A stretch of DNA of 19,650 nucleotides from Methanobacterium sp. Lineage in GTDB: Archaea > Methanobacteriota > Methanobacteria > Methanobacteriales > Methanobacteriaceae. The position numbers and the translations under genes are program-made. The notes beneath the pieces were generated by a model. It had not been told where the DNA came from. It saw nothing but the letters and a program-made list of their open reading frames with translations, and ran no database searches. The stretch covers positions 10,861 through 30,510 of the forward strand of contig PLTK01000041.1 of the NCBI GenBank assembly GCA_003164415.1, in the 5' to 3' direction. Positions 8,527 through 15,732 of this stretch are shown here, piece after piece (position 1 is the first letter of the stretch; each line of letters starts with the position of its first letter).

Positions 8527-9618
8527 TTATACAATTCTTAATTCTCTAAAATAACCTTCTAATTCATCCGTTGAATTATCCCAAGTGTATGATCTGATAT
8601 TATTATTTCCATTTTCAGCTAATTTTATTCTCAAATTGTCATCATCTAAAAGTTTTATTAAATTTTCCCCAAGACTTTGAGGGTCTTTTATTGGAGATAA
8701 TAATCCACTTTCCATATTAGTAATGTAATCCACAACACCCGTATTTTCTGTAGAAACAACTGCACACCCACATGCCATAGCTTCTGCAGGAGGTAAATGC
8801 CACCCTTCAGTCCAACTAGAGCATAAATATATGCTGATTTTATTGTAAATATTTCGGACTAAGTAGTCTTGTGGTGGGTTTTTAACATATTTTATCCACT
8901 TTGGTAAATTCTCCGGTGGTGAAGAAACGCCAAAAAGAATAACTTTCAAATCATCATGTTTAGATTTGGCAATTTTTAAAGCTTCAATTCCTTCAGCAGA
9001 TCCTTTCCAAGAGACTGTAGAATACAACATTGATATAATTTTTTCTCTAGAACTAACATCATTAATAATACGATATTTATCATGGTCTATTCCATTAGGT
9101 ATATGTTTCATCATAGATTCAGAAATACCTAATTCTAATCCTTTTTTGTATAACCATTCAGCTATTACAATTTTATGTAATGGATATTTCCAAGTATTAT
9201 CAATCCGATCTTTAGGGCCGGACCATGTTTCATAATGTTGTATTAGATAAAATTTAATACCCTTTTGTTTGGGATAATTATTCACATATTCTGCAGTTTC
9301 CCATGAAGTAGCTATAACTACATCTGAATCAAGTATATTTTCTGATTTCGGTTCTGGAACATATAAAATTCTAACATTTTCATTAATAGTATGCCAATTT
9401 ATCTTCTGAGGATAAAATAAATCTTTTACGTTTCTCAAATTGTCTGAAATCGTGTCTTTAACTTCTTTATGTTTAATAGTTCTAATTCTTCTTGAATGGG
9501 TTATAGAAACGTCATATCCTCTATTATCAAGTTTGTTAGCATATTCATAAACTACCCGGTAACCTCCAACAGGTACGTTTGGATAAGTAGGTAAAATAAA
9601 GTTTATTTTAAATTTAAT
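8527..9618 (-). CDS. Glycosyltransferase family 4 without a canonical start codon
   Basis: The C-terminal two thirds show GT4 hallmarks: IPNGIDHDKY, then VSWKGSAEGIEAL (donor-phosphate lysine), FGVSSPPENLP, and SSWTEGWHLPPAEAMACG, whose two glutamates (E271 and E279 counted from 9618) form EX7E. The first TTG is at 9438, but that start would lose the essential N-terminal fold. The frame stays open upstream and encodes KINFILPTYPNVPVGGYRVV and YEYANKLDNRGYDVSITHS, a textbook GT4 N-terminus, up to tandem stops TAA TAA just before GGGGGG (9624-9619). Between that G-run and the conserved region there is no ATG, GTG or TTG; the codons are ATT AAA TTT AAA ATA. Either translation starts at a near-cognate ATT/ATA, or the start was lost by mutation and the gene is dying. 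It is followed after 30 bp by the QueC-like gene. Confidence 0.85.
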   Translation of the reverse strand: MKFKINFILPTYPNVPVGGYRVVYEYANKLDNRGYDVSITHSRRIRTIKHKEVKDTISDNLRNVKDLFYPQKINWHTINENVRILYVPEPKSENILDSDVVIATSWETAEYVNNYPKQKGIKFYLIQHYETWSGPKDRIDNTWKYPLHKIVIAEWLYKKGLELGISESMMKHIPNGIDHDKYRIINDVSSREKIISMLYSTVSWKGSAEGIEALKIAKSKHDDLKVILFGVSSPPENLPKWIKYVKNPPQDYLVRNIYNKISIYLCSSWTEGWHLPPAEAMACGCAVVSTENTGVVDYITNMESGLLSPIKDPQSLGENLIKLLDDDNLRIKLAENGNNNIRSYTWDNSTDELEGYFRELRIV

Positions 9619-9624
9619 CCCCCC
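9619..9624 (-). promoter_or_regulatory. G-run ribosome-binding-site candidate of the start-less GT4 gene
   Basis: The minus strand reads AAGGGGGG directly before ATT AAA TTT AAA ATA AAC. A purine/G-rich SD-like run at this place supports translation beginning within the next dozen bases. None of the codons there is ATG, GTG or TTG. Confidence 0.4.
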
Positions 9625-9730
9625 TTATTACTTATATCATATATAATATTAATTTCTTATATATATTAATTTTCTTAGTCCGGTGCAAGAACCGATCTTA
9701 TAAATACCTTATTATAATATCCTGTCATTG

Positions 9731-9755
9731 TTCTCTAAAATAATTTTCTAAGTAT
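9731..9755 (-). pseudogene. Tiny remnant of a further GT4 3' end
   Basis: On the minus strand these bases encode LENYFRE followed by Q and a stop, matching LEGYFRE at the C-terminus of the adjacent GT4. At nucleotide level 19 of 21 bases agree (9731-9751 against 8542-8562). It lies just upstream of the intact GT4, where the tail of a preceding tandem copy would be expected. The match is short, so this remains tentative. Confidence 0.35.
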
Positions 9756-10052
9756 GTGTGCTATTTTGATTTATTTCCTTTTTTTCCTTAGTAATATAAT
9801 TCATTATCATGGTTTAATTCAGAATTAAAGGTAATTTATGCGTTTAAATGGAATAAACATATATTTCAATTGTGAATTATTTGATTGTATTAATACAAGA
9901 AAAAGTTCGAATGATTCATAACCTCATAGTAATAGAACTAAATAGAGTAAAAATGTCTTTAATTCCATTAATGTGTCTATAAAACATGTAAGTTTATTAT
10001 ACAAATTTTTTATACATTAATTATCATCTAACTCAAAAAAGTAGGCCTCATA

Positions 10053-10066
10053 ATATATTTATATTA
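10053..10066 (+). promoter_or_regulatory. TATA box of the pyruvyl transferase gene (short leader)
   Basis: ATATATTTATATTA ends 20 bp before the ATG at 10086. Archaeal transcription starts about 22-27 bp downstream of the TATA centre, so the mRNA would begin only a few bases before the start codon. This fits the absence of any ribosome binding site there. Confidence 0.55.
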
Positions 10067-10085
10067 TGTTCAATAAGAATTTAAT

Positions 10086-11447
10086 ATGAAAAACTCAAAT
10101 ATTGATTCATCTTACAAAATAGTTATTATCAATGTTTTTGGTCTTAATCAAGGGGATAATGCAATTTTATATTCTGTTATTAATTCATTAAAAACAGTAT
10201 TCCCCCAAGCGGAATATTCAGTTTTTGGAACATCTCCAAATGATATTAGAAGTTCTGTAAAAAATATTACTATATTTGACAATATAAGTTATATTAGTGA
10301 TTTTAAATTATTACATTTACTGAATTTTTTAAGATTCATAAGGAATTTAATATGGATTTATTTTAACAATAATGGTATTAATCTATTTTTTTTATCTAAA
10401 AAAGAGACTAAAGAAGCTCTCCATGAGTACACTACTTCTGATGTTATAATTAGTTGTGGTGGAGGTTATTTGAACGATAATGGAGGTTATAGTTTTTTAG
10501 GATGTCTTTTAGATATATATTTGGGTGTATGTTTGCACAAACCAGTTATTTTATATGCACAGTCAATAGGTCCGTTTAAGAATAAATTTTTAATGAGTAT
10601 TACCAAAAGGATTCTAAATAAAGTAAGTTTAATTATATTACGTGATGATATCTCAATGGATTATATTAAACAATTAAATGTTGTAAATACAAAAATTGTT
10701 GTAACTGCAGATGAAGCATTATTATTACCAGCAGTAAAAAAAGAAAGAGTAAATGAAATTTTAAATAAAGAAAAAATAAATAGAGAATTACCTTTTATTA
10801 CCATATCTGTAAAACCTTGGGATTTTCCAAATTTATCTAATCCAGAAATTTATAAAAAAAATTATATCAATGCACTAGTAGAGTTTGTATCTCATATAAT
10901 TAAACATTATGAATATAATATTCTTTTTTTCTCAATGCTATTAAAAAATTCAAACTCCAATGAATCTATTGCTTCTGAAAATAGTATAAATTTAAAAGAA
11001 TCGCTGGTGAAGTTACTATTGAGCAATGATCTGCACACTGAAAATGATTTAGATTTAATTAATGAAATTACAACAAGAGTAAATTCTGATAGATTAATTG
11101 TTTTAAAGGGGGAATACAATCCCTGTGAGATCAAATCATTAATTAACATGTCAGACATGCTTATGACCACACGTATGCATCCGGCAATATTTGCTTTTGC
11201 TCAAGGTATTCCTGTTTTAGGGATAGCATATGAACCTAAAATGATTAATTTAATGGAACGTGTTGGACAAGAAAGATTTCTTTTTGAAATAGATAATATT
11301 AATGCAAATGATCTAATTAATAAATTTGAGATGTTAATAATGGAAAAAGAGAATATTCAAGAAAAAATTTCAACGAATGTTAATTCTTTGAAAAATTTGG
11401 CTTCAGAAAATAAATATATAGTAAAGAACTACTTGGAGGAATATTAA
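10086..11447 (+). CDS. Polysaccharide pyruvyl transferase family protein (CsaB/WcaK-like)
   Basis: 453 residues. The order of motifs is that of the PF04230 family: an N-terminal strand and loop VIINVFGLNQGDNAILYSVI (13-32), SDVIISCGGGYLNDNGGYSF (118-137), PVILYAQSIGPFKNKF (153-168), a conserved LIILRDD near 182-188, and close to the end MTTRMHPAIFAFAQG then IPVLGIAYEPKM. Characterised members transfer pyruvate from phosphoenolpyruvate to a sugar of a cell-wall polymer, forming a ketal; others are only annotated as such. It is the only surface-glycan gene here on the plus strand apart from the secreted proteins, and it is transcribed divergently from the GT4/QueC-like unit, so it could tailor the same polymer. 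No ribosome binding site is visible and the TATA box is very close, suggesting a nearly leaderless mRNA. Poly-A and poly-T runs are common in it. Confidence 0.9.
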   Translation: MKNSNIDSSYKIVIINVFGLNQGDNAILYSVINSLKTVFPQAEYSVFGTSPNDIRSSVKNITIFDNISYISDFKLLHLLNFLRFIRNLIWIYFNNNGINLFFLSKKETKEALHEYTTSDVIISCGGGYLNDNGGYSFLGCLLDIYLGVCLHKPVILYAQSIGPFKNKFLMSITKRILNKVSLIILRDDISMDYIKQLNVVNTKIVVTADEALLLPAVKKERVNEILNKEKINRELPFITISVKPWDFPNLSNPEIYKKNYINALVEFVSHIIKHYEYNILFFSMLLKNSNSNESIASENSINLKESLVKLLLSNDLHTENDLDLINEITTRVNSDRLIVLKGEYNPCEIKSLINMSDMLMTTRMHPAIFAFAQGIPVLGIAYEPKMINLMERVGQERFLFEIDNINANDLINKFEMLIMEKENIQEKISTNVNSLKNLASENKYIVKNYLEEY

Positions 11448-11499
11448 GATAAATATAATTAATATTTTTAGGATCTTAGATTTTTACATTTTTGGAAAG

Positions 11500-12030
11500 C
11501 TTTTGTAAGGCTGTTTTGGTGTTGTAGCCTGTTATTGTAATGAGTTATACTAATATAAATGGTATGGTTGTTGGCTATATACATCTCCCAGCTGATACAA
11601 CTATTAAATATTAAACTGATTATGCTTTGATATTTGATTGCACTAACTAAAAGCTTTGTTTATATCTTTAGAATGAATTGCATCATTTTGTAGATCTGGT
11701 ACTGTTGCAGGATATATACGTTTAGGTAATTCAATATCATAATATGAATATAATCCCTTTAATAGTATTGTGATAATATCTTCTATTTTTCGCTGATTTA
11801 ATCATTAGAGATTAGATTATCTGTAAATATGTGAAATGATCTCTGATATTTCTTAATCGTTTCCTAATACCAATTCTTCATCTGTTTCAGCTTCTTCGAT
11901 TAGTGGTGTTGGTTTAATTCCTTTCCCAGTGACTATATAGTAATTTTCTTGAATAGGTCGTTATGGTTTCATGTTTCAGATTGCGTATTTCACATACTTC
12001 TTGCTAAAGGGTCTCATTACAATCTTTTTA
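11500..12030 (-). pseudogene. Decayed coding sequence, family unclear
   Basis: This region has no open frame of useful length, but its minus strand contains protein-like pieces separated by stops and frame changes. From high to low coordinates they are ENYYIVTGKGIKPTPLIEE followed by AETDEELVLGND (about 11870-11960), then KIEDIITILLKGLYSYYDIE and LPKRIYPATVPDLQNDAIHS (about 11660-11800), then SWEMYIANNHTIYISITHYN (about 11535-11605) and TGYNTKTALQKLSKNVKI (about 11480-11535). The composition is unlike random AT-rich sequence. The YYIVTGKGIKPTPL piece resembles the wing of winged-helix regulators, and the last two pieces could be the C-terminus of another protein. It may be one dead gene or two. 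Confidence 0.4.
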
Positions 12031-12092
12031 ACTGTGGACTTTTACTCAAAAAAATCAGATATAGTGAAAAACATCACAGTTTTTGTTAAAAA

Positions 12093-12100
12093 TTTTATAT
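12093..12100 (+). promoter_or_regulatory. TATA box of the beta-helix gene
   Basis: TTTTATAT lies about 55 bp before the ATG at 12150, preceded by A-rich sequence. This predicts transcription starting around 12120-12125, directly on the palindrome at 12120-12135. Confidence 0.45.
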
Positions 12101-12119
12101 CAATGTGATATCCACCGAT

Positions 12120-12135
12120 TTGTATAGATATACAA
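12120..12135. promoter_or_regulatory. Operator-like palindrome TTGTATA-GA-TATACAA
   Basis: A perfect 7-2-7 palindrome sits at the transcription start predicted from the TATA box, and ends 3 bp before the ribosome binding site AGGTGA. A dimeric repressor bound here would block initiation. No candidate regulator is adjacent except the dead coding sequence upstream. Confidence 0.45.
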
Positions 12136-12149
12136 TATAGGTGAGACAA

Positions 12150-13310
12150 ATGATTAAAAAGATATTCATTTATACCTTTTTTATCGGTATATGTTTCTTC
12201 TCATTACAATCTACTAGTGCGGCTAACATAACTGTAAACCCTGGACAAAGTATTCAGAGCGCAGTTAACCATGCATCCAGTGGCGATACAATAATTGTCA
12301 ATGATAACCATAACCAATCATATACTTATAATGAAAGTGTAATAATAAACAAAAAACTTAACATCATAGCTAATGGAAAAGTTTCAATCGATGCTAAAAA
12401 TTCCAATTCTGCAGCTTTAACCGTATATTCCGGAGGATCTGGTACTAGTATTGAAAATTTTAAAGTGGCTAAAACTAACTATGCTATTGTAATATGCGAT
12501 GCCCAAAATTGTTTAATTGAACATAATAGTATATCCGGAGTTTCTTTAGTTGGAATACAATTCTATGGAGATATAACTAACTCTAGGGTTTATTATAACA
12601 ATATAACCGGTTTAAATGCAAAACAAGGAAATGGAATCAGTTTTGAAGATGGAACGGTTTCTGACAATACCATATATGGGAATACTATCAGGAATTTTTT
12701 AAATGGTATTTTATTCAATGATAAGAGTGTTAATAACATAATAGAAAAAAATAGGGTTTACTCAACCGATTATACTGGTGCTGGAATCTATACTACTGAT
12801 AATTCAAATAATATGCAAATACTCAGTAATGAAGTTATAGGTGCTAGAGATGGTATTGCTGTCCAGAAGATGGGAAGTGGCATGGCATGTAATTATCTAA
12901 TCTCAGGGAATGTTGTTAAAAATAATGTAAACGGATTTTGGATCCAGCTTACTGGAAGTAAAATTCTAAAAAATACAGCAACCTCAAATAAAGTAAGTGG
13001 ATTAGATATTACCGGTAGTTACAATACAATTGAATATAACACAGCTACAGGTAATGATAACTGCGGAATTTCGTTAGGCAGATACAGTTCTGCAGATCAT
13101 AATCTAGTTAGTCATAATGTACTATCATACAATATCGCCGGAATAAATAGTGCAAGCAGAGGTTCAACAATTTCTTATAATACTGTAACATTCAACAAGA
13201 ATAATGGTATAATTTCTGTTGCAAATAATGTTACAATAGTGGGTAATATAATAAACAACACTGCACGTAGAATTATAGCTGAAGGCACAGATGTGACCTG
13301 TCAAAGCTAA
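12150..13310 (+). CDS. Secreted right-handed parallel beta-helix protein (NosD/PbH1 type)
   Basis: 386 residues from the ATG at 12150. A GTG at 12141 is also in frame but belongs to the ribosome binding site AGGTGA, 4-5 nt before the ATG. The N-terminus MIKKIFIYTFFIGICFFSLQ is a Sec signal peptide, probably cut after TSAA or close by. Then comes ITVNPGQSIQSAVNHASSGD with TIIV, the standard opening of periplasmic/secreted NosD-like beta-helices, followed by about ten turns with N-x-I/V...N patterns such as NCLIEHNSISGVSLVGIQF, NSRVYYNNITGLN and NTIEYNTATGNDNCGISLG. It has no C-terminal membrane anchor or sorting motif. Family members act as carbohydrate-binding or carbohydrate-cleaving surface proteins or as adhesins; no catalytic residues can be assigned. 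It converges on the DUF1972-type glycosyltransferase. Confidence 0.85.
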   Translation: MIKKIFIYTFFIGICFFSLQSTSAANITVNPGQSIQSAVNHASSGDTIIVNDNHNQSYTYNESVIINKKLNIIANGKVSIDAKNSNSAALTVYSGGSGTSIENFKVAKTNYAIVICDAQNCLIEHNSISGVSLVGIQFYGDITNSRVYYNNITGLNAKQGNGISFEDGTVSDNTIYGNTIRNFLNGILFNDKSVNNIIEKNRVYSTDYTGAGIYTTDNSNNMQILSNEVIGARDGIAVQKMGSGMACNYLISGNVVKNNVNGFWIQLTGSKILKNTATSNKVSGLDITGSYNTIEYNTATGNDNCGISLGRYSSADHNLVSHNVLSYNIAGINSASRGSTISYNTVTFNKNNGIISVANNVTIVGNIINNTARRIIAEGTDVTCQS

Positions 13311-13422
13311 ATTTAAATATCCATCAATTTGACTAAAAATGAGTTAAAGGAGAATATATAATTTAATAACTTCTTAAACTTTTTAATTCTTTTTTTAAAT
13401 ATAAATCCATCTATTTTAGTAC

Positions 13423-13455
13423 CAAGATATATCTAAAAAAGATATTGGAATCTTG
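13423..13455. terminator. Bidirectional hairpin between convergent genes
   Basis: CAAGATATATCT (13423-13434) pairs with AGATAT (13440-13445) and, after a four-base bulge, ATCTTG (13450-13455), around an A5 loop. T-rich sequence (CTTTTTAATTCTTTTTTTAAAT, split over 13379-13400) follows the beta-helix gene. It lies between the 3' ends of two convergent genes, where a terminator or transcript-end hairpin is expected. Confidence 0.4.
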
Positions 13456-13487
13456 ATATATGATTATTTTTGTGATATTTCATGATT

Positions 13488-14735
13488 CTATTTACTGTAT
13501 TGATTATGTTTATTGAGATTCTCAGTACTTTGTTTTTGATTTTTACAGAGTTTGTTGTTGATGGGACTAGCTTTAGTGTTGGTTTGGTTTTGGGTGAATA
13601 ATTTATAATATTGTCCAACAATTTTATTCCATGAATATTCATGTTTAACCCGGTTAAATGCTTTATCTTTTAGTTCTAAATAGTTTTCAGGGTTATTTTC
13701 TACTTGGTTAATCCGTTTTTCTAGTTCATCTACGTTATTAAAATACATTGCTGAATCTTCACATACTTCTTTGTTGAATTGATTATCGTGGGTCATGATT
13801 ATGTTCTTCATTACCATAGCTTCTAGTAGTGAAGGATTTGTTCCTCCAACCGAGTGTCCGTGTATATATCCGAAACAGTTTTGTCTTAACATATTTAATG
13901 ATTCTTGATTGTATATTCCACCTGTAAAAACTATTTTTTTATCAGGGATTTGTATATGTAACATATCTTGGATTAGTTTCTGATACTCTGGTGAGCTGAA
14001 ATTGCCAACAATGATCAAAGGTTTAGTTGAATTACTGTTTATATAACCTTCGATTATAGTATGAATATTATTTTCTGGTTCTAACCTTGCAACTAAAAGC
14101 CAGTAAGATGAATTTTCATTGATTCTATGTTTCAATATTTCGGGTAGTTTTCCATTATCCCATTTAACTTGTGGAATTTCATCTGCGCCATAGGCAATGA
14201 ATGACGATTCCATATCATATTTTTTATCATAATAATTTTTTATCCCTTTTGAATCGGTTATTATTTTGTCTGACCAGAAAACGCCCATTTTTTCGTTTAT
14301 TTTTAATAATAATTTTATATAAGATTTGAATTTGGACCGTTTCCATTCCAATCCATCGGGATTTAGGTATAATTTTTTTCTAAATAATTTTGGTATGAAG
14401 AAGAATAATGCGGCACTGTATCCTAACATATATATTTGGTCCGCCTTGAAACTTGCAACAAACAATGAATAAACATCATACAACACCTCATATACCATTC
14501 CCATTAATGGAGATTTAGGATGTTTTATTGGGAAGTAAAATAGATTAACTCCTTTATAATTATCTAAATAATCTTTTTCACCGGGATGTTCGCAACTTAC
14601 CTGAACATTAAATCCTTTTTTTACTAAATTTTGGCTTAAAACCTCGGTAAAGCATTCAAATCCACCATAATTATTGGGAATTCCACGACTCCCAATTATT
14701 GCTATAGATCTGCCTTTTTGCTCTTTATTATCCAT
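13488..14735 (-). CDS. DUF1972-type glycosyltransferase (PF09314 + GT4)
   Basis: 415 residues. The N-terminus reads SIAIIGSRGIPNNYGGFECF then TEVLSQNLVKKGFNVQVSCE, the hallmark of DUF1972 glycosyltransferases (often annotated as rhamnosyltransferases in capsule and S-layer glycan loci). A second hallmark, LYLNPDGLEWKRSKF, follows near 122-136. The C-terminal donor domain has LLVARLEPENNIHTIIEGY, VFTGGIYNQESLNML, and GHSVGGTNPSLLEAMVM in place of the usual EX7E region. The last 25 residues are polar and low-complexity. A GGTGGGAT ribosome binding site about 9 nt upstream supports the ATG at 14735, and CACATATAAATTA (14798-14810) is a likely TATA box. It is separated from the main glycan operon but belongs to the same functional set; sugar specificity is unknown. 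Confidence 0.9.
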   Translation of the reverse strand: MDNKEQKGRSIAIIGSRGIPNNYGGFECFTEVLSQNLVKKGFNVQVSCEHPGEKDYLDNYKGVNLFYFPIKHPKSPLMGMVYEVLYDVYSLFVASFKADQIYMLGYSAALFFFIPKLFRKKLYLNPDGLEWKRSKFKSYIKLLLKINEKMGVFWSDKIITDSKGIKNYYDKKYDMESSFIAYGADEIPQVKWDNGKLPEILKHRINENSSYWLLVARLEPENNIHTIIEGYINSNSTKPLIIVGNFSSPEYQKLIQDMLHIQIPDKKIVFTGGIYNQESLNMLRQNCFGYIHGHSVGGTNPSLLEAMVMKNIIMTHDNQFNKEVCEDSAMYFNNVDELEKRINQVENNPENYLELKDKAFNRVKHEYSWNKIVGQYYKLFTQNQTNTKASPINNKLCKNQKQSTENLNKHNQYSK

Positions 14736-14853
14736 TTATTATTATCCCACCACTGAATGTATGTGAAACTGAAAGTCCACTCTTATTATACTCACTTTAA
14801 TTTATATGTGTGTACAACTCCCTAATAAAATCTTCTATTTTTAAGTGATATAG

Positions 14854-14863
14854 GGTACAATAG
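14854..14863 (+). repeat. GTRCAATAG repeat, copy 1 (GGTACAATAG)
   Basis: The flanks TAGGGTACAATAGAA are nearly identical to TAGGGTGCAATAGAA at 15571-15585, about 720 bp away. Confidence 0.4.
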
Positions 14864-15277
14864 AAACATTTAGAAAGTATTAGAATGCGATTAAAATAAT
14901 GAAGTATATCAAGTAATATTTGAAAATTGTAGAAATACAACGGCAAAATAACTTTGAGAATTAATTTATAAATAGATCGTACTTATAGCTAGTTTAAATC
15001 TTCTTATATATAAATTAAACAGATATTGATTATAAATAAAATAAATTAACCAGACCCATTAAAATATTAAATCTCGTATCAATTATGGCTGAAAGATATT
15101 TTAAAAGTTATTTAATAATTTAATTTTAATTTAAAGTGTAATATTAAGTTTAAATACAATAAAATTTATTCAGTAACCCCGGATAGTATAATTACAACAT
15201 ATAAACAGAAATGTGTGACTTATTTCACAAATGATGTTTTCAAATTAAAAGGATTGTGAAATCCTAAATTAAATATT

Positions 15278-15403
15278 ATGAGCCAAAATAGTGAATTATC
15301 CATTAAACATTTTTTTCTAAGGGAAAATTTTATCATAACATTAACTTTTTTTTATATTTTTTTTGTAATTCTTTTCGAATGGTTTCAATTATTTAGTTCT
15401 TAA
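15278..15403 (+). CDS. Possible small membrane protein (41 aa), unassigned
   Basis: ATG 15278 to TAA 15401-15403. The peptide begins MSQNSELSIKHFFLRENF and then forms one hydrophobic helix of about 20 residues (IITLTFFYIFFVILFEWF). A polar, charged N-terminus before a clean membrane helix is what a real single-span small protein would show, but there is no good ribosome binding site and T-rich DNA produces such helices by chance. Confidence 0.25.
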   Translation: MSQNSELSIKHFFLRENFIITLTFFYIFFVILFEWFQLFSS

Positions 15404-15555
15404 TTATAATCTTCTGAACTTATTTTTATTAATTAATTCGTCTTAAAACACGATAATATGTACTTTCCATTCTATAAATTTTTGAAGACAATATGATCTG
15501 TGTTTATTTCAAAATATTTTTTCCTTATTTTTATCTAAAAATATAAATGTTGTCG

Positions 15556-15583
15556 AGTACAATAGTGTATTAGGGTGCAATAG
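15556..15583 (+). repeat. GTRCAATAG repeats, copies 2 and 3
   Basis: AGTACAATAG (15556-15565) and GGTGCAATAG (15574-15583) are spaced 18 bp start to start, just upstream of the palindrome and of the transglutaminase-like gene. Tandem spacing near two helical turns suggests a regulator site. Confidence 0.4.
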
Positions 15584-15592
15584 AATGTTTTA

Positions 15593-15608
15593 CCCAATAG
15601 TTATTGGG
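15593..15608. promoter_or_regulatory. Operator-like palindrome CCCAATA-GT-TATTGGG
   Basis: A perfect 7-2-7 palindrome, extended by TTTT on the left and AAAA on the right with one mismatch between. It ends 9 bp before TTTATAATA (15617-15625), a possible TATA box, and 125 bp before the transglutaminase-like gene. A regulator binding here would sit at the BRE/TATA edge. Confidence 0.5.
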
Positions 15609-15732
15609 AAAAATTCTTTATAATAATCTTTTAGAATTCATAATAATCATTTAAATTATAAATATTTTTTTTTATTTCAGTAATTTTTATTCGTTCATAA
15701 GTAAAATCAAAGAATTTTACGGAGAAAAAAAA

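Larger units (their letters stand above)
9625..10085. other. Divergent intergenic region between GT4 (-) and pyruvyl transferase (+)
   Basis: Besides the GT4-tail remnant, this AT-rich stretch holds only promoter-like sequence. On the minus strand, AATATATATAAG near 9656-9667 and TATTTATAAG near 9697-9706 are TATA-like boxes for the GT4/QueC-like transcription unit. On the plus strand a TATA box lies at 10053-10066. A short CGGT-GCAAGA-ACCG hairpin (9681-9694) is too small to interpret. No gene is seen. Confidence 0.5.
14736..15732. other. One-kilobase AT-rich region with repeats and a palindrome
   Basis: No convincing gene of normal size is present. It holds the promoter of the DUF1972 gene, one possible 41-codon membrane peptide (15278-15403), three copies of GTRCAATAG (14854-14863, 15556-15565, 15574-15583) and a 7-2-7 palindrome (15593-15608). 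Short imperfect hairpins such as GGATT-GTGA-AATCC (15251-15264) are probably chance. The long T and A runs around 15340-15365 and 15660-15675 could act as archaeal terminators or promoters. Confidence 0.5.

Noticed and set aside
8966..9235. 89-codon plus-strand frame
   Set aside because: Antisense to conserved GT4 motifs.
9681..9694. CGGT-GCAAGA-ACCG hairpin
   Set aside because: A four-base stem is too short to support an RNA element or terminator.
10907..11170. 87-codon minus-strand frame
   Set aside because: Antisense to the pyruvyl transferase gene.
12141..12149. GTG 12141 as start of the beta-helix gene
   Set aside because: The GTG is part of the AGGTGA ribosome binding site for ATG 12150.
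13433..13642. 69-codon minus-strand frame overlapping the DUF1972 gene
   Set aside because: It overlaps the 3' end of the real gene in another frame and has a low-complexity product.
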